Assembly (NCBI RefSeq): GCF_001421355.1
Contig: NZ_LMKC01000006.1
Location: forward strand, 124,001-188,000
Direction: 5' to 3'
DNA: 64,000 bases
DNA from: Sphingomonas sp. Leaf9
Lineage (GTDB): Bacteria > Pseudomonadota > Alphaproteobacteria > Sphingomonadales > Sphingomonadaceae
The notes under the pieces are model-generated. The model searched no databases. It was not told the origin of the DNA and saw only the letters and a program-made list of their open reading frames with translations. This document shows positions 9,469-16,838 of this stretch, in pieces; position 1 is the first letter of the stretch; every line of letters begins with the position of its first letter. The position numbers and the translations under genes are program-made.

Positions 9469-9810
9469 TGCCTAGGGCGGTTGCCTGAGTGGACACAAGC
9501 AGGCAGCCGTGGCCTCGGCAGGGAGGACTGGGGCTCCGCGTTCAGCGCCACGAAAGTGCTGGACGCGAAAGGTCGTGAAGGAAGTGGCGACGAACCTGAC
9601 CGGCTGCAACCGGCCAGGTGTTGGCCAAAATTCGTCGTCGGTGCGATCACTCGGGAATGTCCGACCTTGACGAAGGTCGCCGTTCGAGGCGGCCATCTGG
9701 AATGGCCGGTAAGTCCCAAAACTCGCCTCTCTTGGTATCATTCCGTCACATGAATGAACGGCCGAAACCGGGTAGCCGACAATACCAGCCAGCGTCCACT
9801 TGTGGGTCTA
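9469..9810. other. Intergenic region, nothing recognised
   Basis: 342 bases between katE and the convergent TetR gene. Several short frames are open, but none has recognisable motifs or a plausible ribosome site. No clear hairpin with a T-run was seen after katE. Confidence 0.4.
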
Positions 9811-10422
9811 TCACCCAGCGCCGAGTCCTCGGACGATCACCTGCGCCAGATTTTCTAGATATCGGCGATCTGCTTGCTGCCCAAGCACCGCGATCCGCCA
9901 GTATAGCGGGGCCGCCAGCAGATCTGCGGCGAGCGACTGGTCGACCGTGTCAGGAAGATCGCCGCGCGCGACCGCGCGGGCAACAATGTCGTACGCATGT
10001 ATCCGGCGTGCCTCTTGGAACGGTCGTACCGCTGCGGAGAGCGCGACGTTACGCTCAAGCTCAGCATGAATGTCCGAGACGATGCGGCGAATGTTCGGGT
10101 GGCGCAACACTCGACGAATGGCGAACAACAGTGCCAGCACGTCCGCCTCGAACGAGCCTTGGTCCTCGATCTCAGCGATCCTTAGACCTACCTGCGGCAA
10201 CAGGTCCGCCGCCATCGCCGCCTTGTCCGGCCAGCGCCGATACAGCGCCGCCTTGCCCGACCCGGCCGCGCGCGCGACCCGCTCGAGGCTGAGATCGGCA
10301 TAGCCGACCCGCGCCCATTCCGCGAAGAACGCTCGCGTTAACGCATCGGTGACGTCGGCCCGCTGCACGGCTGCCCCCGAAAGTTGCCGCGGTCTTGGCT
10401 CGACGGAACGCTTGCGTTCCAA
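9811..10422 (-). CDS. TetR/AcrR family transcriptional regulator
   Basis: A 203-residue one-component repressor. The helix-turn-helix spans LTRAFFAEWARVGYADLSLERVARAAGSGKAALYRRWPDK at about 28-67; AGSGKAALYRRW is the recognition helix pattern of TetR proteins. The rest is an all-helical ligand domain. No ATG precedes the domain within reasonable distance. I place the start at TTG 10422, because GGAG stands seven bases upstream and the frame further up overlaps the divergent gene. It is divergent from the NTF2-like and NmrA-like genes, with a perfect GAGACG-CGTCTC inverted repeat between them, so it probably represses that pair and itself. Confidence 0.87.
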   Translation of the reverse strand: MERKRSVEPRPRQLSGAAVQRADVTDALTRAFFAEWARVGYADLSLERVARAAGSGKAALYRRWPDKAAMAADLLPQVGLRIAEIEDQGSFEADVLALLFAIRRVLRHPNIRRIVSDIHAELERNVALSAAVRPFQEARRIHAYDIVARAVARGDLPDTVDQSLAADLLAAPLYWRIAVLGQQADRRYLENLAQVIVRGLGAG

Positions 10423-10442
10423 CCGAAATCTCCTACATCGAT

Positions 10443-10458
10443 GAGACGACAGCGTCTC
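10443..10458. promoter_or_regulatory. Palindromic operator candidate between TetR and NTF2-like genes
   Basis: Perfect inverted repeat GAGACG-ACAG-CGTCTC, 16 bases long, 20 bases from both the divergent TetR start and the NTF2-like start. Size and position fit a TetR-dimer operator controlling both directions. Confidence 0.5.
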
Positions 10459-10477
10459 GACGAACAGGAGATACGGG

Positions 10478-10930
10478 ATGACGGACAGGGTGCAAGACTT
10501 TTCGGCGATGCTGCGTGACGCGCTTGGCAACTGCCTGGCCGCCGATACGACGAGCTTCGTCGATATGCTGGCCAAGGACGCCTTGATGGAGTTTCCGTTT
10601 GCGCCGTCCGGCTTGCCGCGCCGGATCGAGGGGCGGGACGCAGTCGCCGATCACCTGGCCAAGCTCGCCTGCCTCATCGTATTCGATCGGATCGGCCCTG
10701 CGCAGGTTATCGCGCGAGAGGGCGAGACAACCGTGCTGGCGTTCGAGGCCGCGGGGATCGGGGTTGAGACGGGAGCTCCATACGATCAGCGCTACCTATC
10801 GGTCATTACGACCGTCAGCGGGCAGATCGTACGCTATCTCGACTATTGGGATCCTTTGGTGGTCGCTCGTGCGCTGTTGGGGGACGATGCAGCGAACGCG
10901 ATCACAATGGATGGCGTTTATGGTGGTTGA
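10478..10930 (+). CDS. NTF2-like/SnoaL-like nuclear transport factor 2 family protein
   Basis: A 150-residue protein with the cone-shaped NTF2-like fold pattern. An N-terminal helix (MLRDALGNCLAADTTSFVDML) is followed by the DALMEFPFAPSGLPRRIEGRDAVADHLAKL segment, and the sheet ends in the YLSVITTVSGQIVRYLDYWDPLVV motif typical of ketosteroid-isomerase-like proteins. These either catalyse isomerisation or cyclisation, or simply bind small ligands. It has a good AGGAG ribosome site. The next gene begins inside its last codons, so the two form an operon controlled by the divergent TetR gene. Confidence 0.85.
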   Translation: MTDRVQDFSAMLRDALGNCLAADTTSFVDMLAKDALMEFPFAPSGLPRRIEGRDAVADHLAKLACLIVFDRIGPAQVIAREGETTVLAFEAAGIGVETGAPYDQRYLSVITTVSGQIVRYLDYWDPLVVARALLGDDAANAITMDGVYGG

Positions 10931-11765
10931 GCGCGTCCTGGTCACCGGCTCGACTGGCACCACTGGCAGGCTGCTCGCGAACCTTCTGCGCGGGAGAGGC
11001 ACCGAGGTCGCTGCGGCAACGAGGCGGGTAGAGCGGGCGGGGCAGGTCCGGTTCGACTGGTCCGACCCTGCTAGCTTCACACCGGCGTTGGACGGGGTAG
11101 ACGCCGCCTATGTGGTCGCGCCGACCGACCGCGTCGATCAGCTGCCCGTCATGCGTCCGTTATTCGAACTCGCTGCCGAGCGGCTACCAGGCGCGATCGT
11201 TCTGCTCTCCGCTGCGTCGCTGCCGCCGGGCGGACCGATGATGGGGGCGGCACACGCTTGGCTGCGCGATCATGCACCACGCTGGGCCGTGCTCCGGCCG
11301 AGCTGGTTCATGCAAAACTTCACCGGGCAGTATCTGCCGTCGATCATCGGTGAGGGGCGCCTTTATTCCGCGACCGGCGATGGCCGCGTGCCGTTCATTG
11401 ACGCCGCCGACATCGCGGCGGTCGCAGCGGCGGCGTTGCTGACGCCGGAAGCCGTATCGGGGGAGCTGGTGCTGACCGGTCCCGAGGCATTGACCTATGA
11501 TCAGGCGGCGTCGGCCATCGCCAAGGCGATCGGCCGGCCGGTACAACACTACCGGCTCAGCGTCGAGGCGCTGGCCCAACGCTATCGTTCGTTCGGCTTA
11601 CCCGCGGACTATGCCGACCTGCTCGCCGGGATGGACGGGGCGATCGCACAAGGCTCGGAAGACCGGATCACAACCACCGTCGACGATGTCACCGGCCGAC
11701 CGCCGACCTCATTGGCGGCGTTCCTTGCCGAAAACCGGAAAAGCTTTATAAGCAAAACAAGCTGA
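10920..11765 (+). CDS. NmrA-like NAD(P)-binding protein (atypical SDR)
   Basis: About 281 residues. The Rossmann motif VLVTGSTGTTGRLLANLLRGRG lies at the N-terminus (GxxGxxG), and later come VLRPSWFMQNFTGQYLP and a GRVPFIDAADIAAVAAAAL segment. These are characteristic of NmrA/azoreductase-like atypical SDRs, including the group often labelled ergot-alkaloid biosynthesis proteins. The usual catalytic Tyr-Lys pair is absent, as is normal for this subgroup, so it may be a redox sensor or an oxidoreductase on small electrophiles. Two ATGs (10911 and 10920) are possible starts. Both lie inside the end of the NTF2-like gene in another frame, implying translational coupling. Confidence 0.87.
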   Translation: MVVERVLVTGSTGTTGRLLANLLRGRGTEVAAATRRVERAGQVRFDWSDPASFTPALDGVDAAYVVAPTDRVDQLPVMRPLFELAAERLPGAIVLLSAASLPPGGPMMGAAHAWLRDHAPRWAVLRPSWFMQNFTGQYLPSIIGEGRLYSATGDGRVPFIDAADIAAVAAAALLTPEAVSGELVLTGPEALTYDQAASAIAKAIGRPVQHYRLSVEALAQRYRSFGLPADYADLLAGMDGAIAQGSEDRITTTVDDVTGRPPTSLAAFLAENRKSFISKTS

Positions 11766-11895
11766 ACGGATGTTCAGGTCTAAGTAACCGGGCGGTAGCG
11801 GCGAACGTCTGGTTCTGGGTCGACTTACTGAATTCAACAGCCAGCCACTCGCTCTCAGGCAGATGCCGCGTCGAGGCGGAAGTCATTGAGCATAA

Positions 11896-12462
11896 TCATG
11901 CCCAATGCTGTCTCAAGCTCGTCAGTCGATGCACAATTTCCTCTATCTCGTTAGGGTTTAGAGGGACGGTATCGATTGAATTGTGAATGCCGATCCCCTC
12001 AACCAGCGCGTCCAACGCGCGGGCGGTCAGGGGATCGAAAAAGCGTTCGAGCGCATTGCGGCTGTTCTGCATCCATCGTTGCATGACGACCGCGACCGGG
12101 GGATTGCGGGCTGCGTAAGCATATAGCTCGTAGCTGAGCAGTAGGGTGGCGGGCGTCGCCCATATGGATTCAGCAATGATCGATACGACAGCTGCCTTGG
12201 CGGTTTCGCGATCCTTAGCTCGTGCCAAACGATCTCCAAAGGCAGCCGACGATTGCTCCGCCAACTGCAGGAACGCCGTCCGGATCAAGGTGTCCAGCGT
12301 ATCGAAATAGTAGGTGACGGATCCCAGCGGAACCGCTGCGGCAGTGGCGATGCGACGGTGGGTGGTTCCGGCTACCCCCTGCTGGGCGATCACTACCAGT
12401 GTCGCATCGACGATCCGCTGTCGTCGATCCGTTTCGTTCCGCCCCTTTCCAATGCCAGTCAC
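11896..12462 (-). CDS. TetR family transcriptional regulator
   Basis: About 188 residues. The DNA-binding domain is RRQRIVDATLVVIAQQGVAGTTHRRIATAAAVPLGSVTYYFDTLDTLI, a textbook TetR helix-turn-helix ending in the YYF..L motif. The C-terminal ligand domain is helical (ESIWATPATLLLSYELYAYAARNPPVAVVMQRWM). I prefer the GTG at 12462, which has an AAGGGG ribosome site five bases upstream. An ATG at 12483 is the alternative, but has no ribosome site and would abut the operator. It is divergent from the DUF1349/acyltransferase operon and probably represses it through the palindrome at 12485-12498. Confidence 0.87.
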   Translation of the reverse strand: MTGIGKGRNETDRRQRIVDATLVVIAQQGVAGTTHRRIATAAAVPLGSVTYYFDTLDTLIRTAFLQLAEQSSAAFGDRLARAKDRETAKAAVVSIIAESIWATPATLLLSYELYAYAARNPPVAVVMQRWMQNSRNALERFFDPLTARALDALVEGIGIHNSIDTVPLNPNEIEEIVHRLTSLRQHWA

Positions 12463-12484
12463 GTCGACCCCTTTGCAAAACATG

Positions 12485-12498
12485 TGTACGTTTGTACA
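12485..12498. promoter_or_regulatory. Palindromic operator candidate TGTAC-GTTT-GTACA
   Basis: Perfect 5-base arms with a 4-base centre in the short divergent region between the TetR gene and the DUF1349 gene. It stands 22 bases from the preferred TetR start and 37 from the DUF1349 start, a typical place for a TetR-family operator. Confidence 0.5.
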
Positions 12499-12535
12499 TA
12501 TCCGCGTATCGTAGCCTAGATGAGGGGAGAAGGTC

Positions 12536-13219
12536 ATGCGGGATGCAAGGATTTCACGCCGAGCCGTCATCGGCGGCGCGGTGGCCTTCACCCTGGCGCC
12601 GAACACCGTTGCGAATGCGGAGACCAGGATGGAGATGTTCGGACATAATGACGGTCGTTGGCTGAACCCGCCGCGGGTGTGGGAGTGGGAGGGTAATGGC
12701 GATCTGACGATGGTCACTGATCGCACTACCGATTTCTGGCGCGAGACTCATTATGGTTTCACGCGCGATTCGGGACATTTCCTGGGTTTCGCGACGCCGG
12801 ATGCCTTCACGGCACAATTGCGAGTTCGTGGTGCGTACGAGAAGTTGTACGATCAGGCCGGCATCATGGTGCGGATCGACGAGCGTCGCTGGATCAAGGC
12901 GGGCATCGAATTGTCCGATGGGCGCGCGATGCTCAGCAGCGTGCTTACAGATGAGCGTTCGGACTGGGCGACCAGTCCTTATGCCGACGACCCGAAAGAC
13001 TTCTGGATGCGGGTTACCGTCGCCAAAGGCGTATTGCGACTGCAGGTTTCGGCTGACGGAAAAACGTGGCCGCTGGTACGCCTTGCGCCGTTCCCCGTGG
13101 CTTCATCCTATCTGGTGGGACCAATGGCGTGCACGCCGGAGCGCGAAGGTTTGCGTGTCCGCTTCTCCGACCTGCGGATCACGGCCCCGCTGGGCAAAGA
13201 CCTGCACGATCTGACGTGA
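12536..13219 (+). CDS. DUF1349 domain protein with Tat-type signal peptide
   Basis: A 227-residue protein. The N-terminus has the twin-arginine pattern SRRAVIGGAVAFTLAP followed by an Ala-rich cleavage region (VANAE), so it is probably exported folded. The mature part matches the DUF1349 concanavalin/laminarin-like beta-sandwich: WEWEGNGDLTMVTDRTTDFWRETHYGF, then AGIMVRIDERRWIKAGIELSDG, and WMRVTVAKGVLRLQVSADGKTWPLV. Such domains are thought to bind or process carbohydrates; no catalytic residues are established. It has a GGGGAGAAGG ribosome site. The acyltransferase gene begins at its stop codon, so both are probably one TetR-controlled operon. Confidence 0.88.
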   Translation: MRDARISRRAVIGGAVAFTLAPNTVANAETRMEMFGHNDGRWLNPPRVWEWEGNGDLTMVTDRTTDFWRETHYGFTRDSGHFLGFATPDAFTAQLRVRGAYEKLYDQAGIMVRIDERRWIKAGIELSDGRAMLSSVLTDERSDWATSPYADDPKDFWMRVTVAKGVLRLQVSADGKTWPLVRLAPFPVASSYLVGPMACTPEREGLRVRFSDLRITAPLGKDLHDLT

Positions 13220-13221
13220 CA

Positions 13222-14352
13222 ATGCCTCCGCAGAGCGGGCCGCACATCGCGTCGGACGGGACAAAGGCACATTTTGAGGTTCTCGACGGGCTGCGGGGTA
13301 TCGCAGCCCTGCTCGTGGTCGCATTTCATATCCAGGGCATTACCGTACTGTTCGATGCCCAGCGTCTGTTGTTGCCGCACGCCTATCTGGCGGTCGACTT
13401 CTTCTTCGCGCTGTCGGGTTTCGTGGTCGGCTATGCCTATGACGATCGCTGGTCCACGATGACGAGCCGGCAGTTTCTGACGCGTCGGCTGATCCGGCTG
13501 CATCCGCTGGTACTGCTCGGCGCGGTGCTCGGACTGCTGAGCTATATCGGCGATCCGTTTGCCGGCGATCGGCAGGACGCGCCGGCGATGCTGATCTTCG
13601 CCGCGTTTGCCGCAGCGCTACTGGCACTACCCTCCGCGCCGTTGCCTAACCGGCTGGGGGACAGTCATCCGCTCAACGCTCCCGCCTGGACGCTGCTGCA
13701 GGAGTATATCGGTAACTTGGCCTACGCACTGGTGTTGCGACGGCTCAAAACCCCGTGGTTGGCGGGTGCGACAATTGTGGCTGGGCTGGCCTCGGTGGCC
13801 ACTGCCATGTCTCTCGGATCATACGATACCGGGTGGGGGCTAGATAATTTTTGGGGAGCGCCGGTACGGCTTGCGTATCCGTTCTTGGCCGGTCTGTTAT
13901 TGTTTCGTCTGCACCACCGTCTGCCGCGCTGGCGTGTCGGGTTCCTGCCTTTGAGTGTCATCTTGCTGCTGACCTTTGCAGCCCCCGCAATGCCAACCGC
14001 CGGCGTAATCAAGCTGAACGGGCTGTATCAGGCGTTCTGCGTCATCATCCTGTTTCCGGCGATCATCGTGGCAGGTCGACATTCGCAGGGTGGACCGACC
14101 ATGACGCACCTGTGCCGGACCGCCGGACAGATTTCCTATCCGCTTTACATCACGCATTATCCGTTCGTGTATCTGTACATGAACTGGATGGCGACCGGCG
14201 ATGGGCAGGGTGCCGTTACAGGCCCCGTCGCGATCGGGTTGTATGTCATCACGATCGTATTAGCCGTGGCTGCCTATCGCATCTGGGACCGCCCGTTGCG
14301 GTTGGCGCTACGTCGGTGGATCAAACCGGCAGAAGCAGCCGACCACAGCTGA
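13222..14352 (+). CDS. Acyltransferase 3 (OafA/YrhL family) membrane protein
   Basis: About 376 residues with roughly ten membrane helices. The family signature is at the N-terminus: FEVLDGLRGIAALLVVAFHI (catalytic His in the first helix), then HAYLAVDFFFALSGFVVGYAYDDR, and a late SYPLYITHYPFVYLY helix. These enzymes transfer acetyl or other acyl groups across the inner membrane to sugars of surface polysaccharides, glycans or lipids. The ATG at 13222 lies two bases after the DUF1349 stop; a GTG at 13216 overlapping that stop is an alternative. Pairing with an exported beta-sandwich protein suggests action on an extracytoplasmic carbohydrate. Confidence 0.9.
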   Translation: MPPQSGPHIASDGTKAHFEVLDGLRGIAALLVVAFHIQGITVLFDAQRLLLPHAYLAVDFFFALSGFVVGYAYDDRWSTMTSRQFLTRRLIRLHPLVLLGAVLGLLSYIGDPFAGDRQDAPAMLIFAAFAAALLALPSAPLPNRLGDSHPLNAPAWTLLQEYIGNLAYALVLRRLKTPWLAGATIVAGLASVATAMSLGSYDTGWGLDNFWGAPVRLAYPFLAGLLLFRLHHRLPRWRVGFLPLSVILLLTFAAPAMPTAGVIKLNGLYQAFCVIILFPAIIVAGRHSQGGPTMTHLCRTAGQISYPLYITHYPFVYLYMNWMATGDGQGAVTGPVAIGLYVITIVLAVAAYRIWDRPLRLALRRWIKPAEAADHS

Positions 14353-14648
14353 ACGAATGGCAAGTTGAAGGAACCGCTGAACAAACACTCAATGACTGCT
14401 TATGGATCCCCTCAGCCGGGAAGCGGCTGACCGCCACATGACCCAGCTCGGCCATTCCCGGCGCCCGTGGCTTTTTCAATATCCGCCTCTTTGCGAGGCT
14501 CGCGGTTTCCGATCTTTCCGTCTCCACCGCGCCGTCTCGGGAAAGTGCATTCGGGAACAGATTTCCAGAAGCGGAGCCCCGGATGTCCTGGGATACGATC
14601 GGCGCGGCCGGTTTCCCAAGTCACGCTCTCAATAGGGAGTGTCAGAAG
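14353..14648. other. Intergenic region, nothing recognised
   Basis: 296 bases between the convergent acyltransferase and serine hydrolase genes. Open frames are short and without family motifs. No strong terminator hairpin was found. Confidence 0.35.
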
Positions 14649-16010
14649 CTAAGGCTTGGCATCTGTTTCCCTAGCGAACGGCCAGTCGAACGATCCCATG
14701 ACGAGCCGCCCTGTGACCTTTGGTTCGCGATTATTCACCCGTAGGACCAAGTCGGTTGAAAGCACGAAGTAGGTGTCCGGCGCCGACGCATAGAGCCGTT
14801 CGCTGACGCCCTCTTTGAGCGAGATAGCCAAGCCCGATCCATCCGCGGTGATCGAGAAGGTGCCGAGATCGGAAACAGCGTAGGTCCCGATCAGGCGAGC
14901 ACGAATGTCGGTCGGGATCGGTATGCTCGCGCGCTCGATACTGTGGTAGCTAGGCCAGCCATAGGCGGCGGCCACGCTGCGGGTGATCTCGGATGCAAGC
15001 TCTGCACCTTGGGCGCCGTTCGTCATGATGGCCACCCCGTCGCCCGAGCCGGTATAAGCTACCAGGAAGTTCTCATATCCCTCGTTGCTGCCGCCATGCG
15101 CAAAGGCGCGATCGGTGGGTGTCGGGTGGACCTCTAGACCGAGGCGCCATTCCCCTTTGCCAGGTGTCAGCATTCCGGCCGCTAGCGTCGGTTCAAGAAT
15201 GCCGCCTTTCTCACTGCGCGCACTGTCGCGCACGGCGATTGCGTAGCGAAGTAAATCGCTTGGCGTGGTCCACAGACCAGCGGCGGCCAACTCGGGATAG
15301 GTATGTGGTCCGCCGGGCACGAGCTTGCCTGCCCCGTCATGCGGCCATGCGGCGGTCGCCAGGGATGCGGCATCGAGTGGTTGAGCAAAGCTGCTGAGCG
15401 TCATGCCGGCGGGCTGAAGCACCTCGTTCCGAAGAACCTCGGCAAACGGCCTGCCTGTCACGTCACCGATCAGCTTCTGAATAACCGTGTAGCCACCGCC
15501 GGAATAACGCCAGATCGTCCCCGGTTTGGTATCCACGACGACCGGCTTGGTGTTTGCCGGCGCGCGTCCAGCAAGCACGTCGTCCACGCTCGGCACGGCG
15601 ACCCCAGCAGCGTAGCCGGGGAAACCATGCACCGTCGTTCCCGCCGTGTGAGACAGCAACTCGCGCAGCGTGACGTGCGCGCCGGGTGGAGCCGGCAGCT
15701 TCCATCCCTTGAGCTGCGCGTTGACATCGCCGTCCAGCGTCAAACGGTGCTTCTGAACGAGGCGCAACGCTGCCAGCGCCGTGACCGGCTTGCTGATCGA
15801 GCCGGCCTGAAACAGGGTATCGGGCGTCACGGACGTACCGCCCGCGCGCGTGAACCCGTATCCCTTCGACCACTCGATCGTGCCGCCATGCAAAACGGCG
15901 ACGCTAACTCCGGGCACATTCAGTCGGCGCATCTCCGCTGCGATCGTGCGGCGCGGGCTTGGCGCACCCGCCAGGACGACAGCCGACGTCAGCCCCTGCT
16001 CGACCGTCAC
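14649..16010 (-). CDS. Serine hydrolase (class C beta-lactamase-like), signal peptide separated by an in-frame stop
   Basis: 453 residues of the serine beta-lactamase/CubicO fold. The nucleophile motif is SISK (Ser71-Lys74), and Tyr169 of YSG takes the place of the YxN motif. FAHGGSNEGYENFLVAY corresponds to the third active-site strand, and a C-terminal lipocalin-like domain (LIGTYAVSDLGTFSITADG) follows. The open frame begins at a GTG with no ribosome site. In the same frame upstream, a GTG at 16100 with GGAG eight bases before it encodes a typical signal peptide that runs into an amber codon (16038-16040) and then continues into this gene. The gene is therefore either inactivated for export, or the base is a sequencing error. 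Confidence 0.8.
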   Translation of the reverse strand: MTVEQGLTSAVVLAGAPSPRRTIAAEMRRLNVPGVSVAVLHGGTIEWSKGYGFTRAGGTSVTPDTLFQAGSISKPVTALAALRLVQKHRLTLDGDVNAQLKGWKLPAPPGAHVTLRELLSHTAGTTVHGFPGYAAGVAVPSVDDVLAGRAPANTKPVVVDTKPGTIWRYSGGGYTVIQKLIGDVTGRPFAEVLRNEVLQPAGMTLSSFAQPLDAASLATAAWPHDGAGKLVPGGPHTYPELAAAGLWTTPSDLLRYAIAVRDSARSEKGGILEPTLAAGMLTPGKGEWRLGLEVHPTPTDRAFAHGGSNEGYENFLVAYTGSGDGVAIMTNGAQGAELASEITRSVAAAYGWPSYHSIERASIPIPTDIRARLIGTYAVSDLGTFSITADGSGLAISLKEGVSERLYASAPDTYFVLSTDLVLRVNNREPKVTGRLVMGSFDWPFARETDAKP

Positions 16011-16037
16011 GATCTTCGACGGCGTGGGAGCGGCCTT

Positions 16038-16100
16038 CTAGGCCGCTACGGGGATGGGCAACAGAGCCATGATGTACGCCGCCCGGAATGATTTACGCAC
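16038..16100 (-). pseudogene. Orphaned signal peptide of the serine hydrolase, ending in an amber codon
   Basis: Starting at GTG 16100, with GGAG at 16109-16112, the frame reads 20 residues: a basic start (RKSFR), a hydrophobic core (AYIMALLPIPV) and AA. The stop TAG follows at 16040-16038. The next codons, AAG GCC GCT CCC, are in the same frame and run without interruption into the hydrolase. A single C-to-T change from CAG (Gln) would explain the stop. Confidence 0.7.
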
Positions 16101-16112
16101 GCCCAAATCTCC

Positions 16113-16134
16113 GTGTATTATTTAAATGATACAC
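16113..16134. promoter_or_regulatory. 22-base near-perfect palindrome upstream of the serine hydrolase
   Basis: Outer arms GTGTAT (16113-16118) and ATACAC (16129-16134) are exact inverted repeats; the centre is ATTTAAAT, and 10 of 11 base pairs match. It ends just upstream of the leader's ribosome site, so a bound repressor would block transcription or translation initiation. Size and symmetry fit a TetR, PadR or GntR-type operator. No regulator gene is adjacent. Confidence 0.5.
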
Positions 16135-16386
16135 TGCGCCTGATCCTCCGGTGAGGCAAGCGGCTTTTCCGCGTCCGCTCATCCCGCGCCGCAATCCGCG
16201 GATTCCCCGTTTTACCATCGTTCTCGGGAAGAGGGGGTGGCTGCCAAAGGCTCATGCCTGCCTAGGCTGGCTGTAGCTGTTGAGATGAACGAGTGGCTGA
16301 ATGTGGGAAGGCGAAAGCGAGCCGCGGGTGCCCGGAACTGGGAAGCGCGCACGGTGGCCTGAGTGTTGCCGCATGGGTCACCTGCG

Positions 16387-16735
16387 TCAGTAGGGCGGGG
16401 CTACCCGGACGCGTTGCTCACGGGCCGCCTCGGTCCACCACGCCAGATCATCGGCGAATCGGGGGAAAGCCTTGGTAAGAGCCGTACCGCCATCACCGGA
16501 CGGGCTTCCCGTGACGTCGAGTGTGCTACCGATCGCGCCGACTGTCAGAGTGATCGAGATCACGACCATCCCCATCTCCGTGAGCGTGCCGTGCCAAGCG
16601 CCCGGCGGAATAGCTGGCGATCGCAGCGGGGCGCCAAAACCATTCCTCAAGGAAATGATCGGTCAGCTTCTTGAGGCCGGGCTGCGGGCCCCAATTATAC
16701 TTCCCGGTCACGAAGACTAAGGCGTCGTTGCCGGT
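16387..16735 (-). pseudogene. Remnant of an NADPH-dependent FMN reductase-like gene
   Basis: Two adjacent minus-strand frames together match the second half of a flavodoxin-like NAD(P)H-dependent FMN reductase. The first reads DALVFVTGKYNWGPQPGLKK through WFWRPAAIASYSAGRL. After a frame change at about 16598-16604 the second continues WHGTLTEMGMVVISITLTVGAIG, ending DLAWWTEAAREQR. The junction looks like a short deletion that removed the residues normally between the two blocks. The N-terminal half with the flavin phosphate loop is missing; its place is taken by the start region of the divergent TonB receptor gene. Non-functional. Confidence 0.7.
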
Positions 16736-16838
16736 GCGCTTCGGATGTCGCGAAACGGTCATAGTTCCCGAGCAGGGATCGATCCGAAGCGAGCCGGCGC
16801 GCAGAACGCGGATCGGCCGCCAGGGGGATATGTTTACC

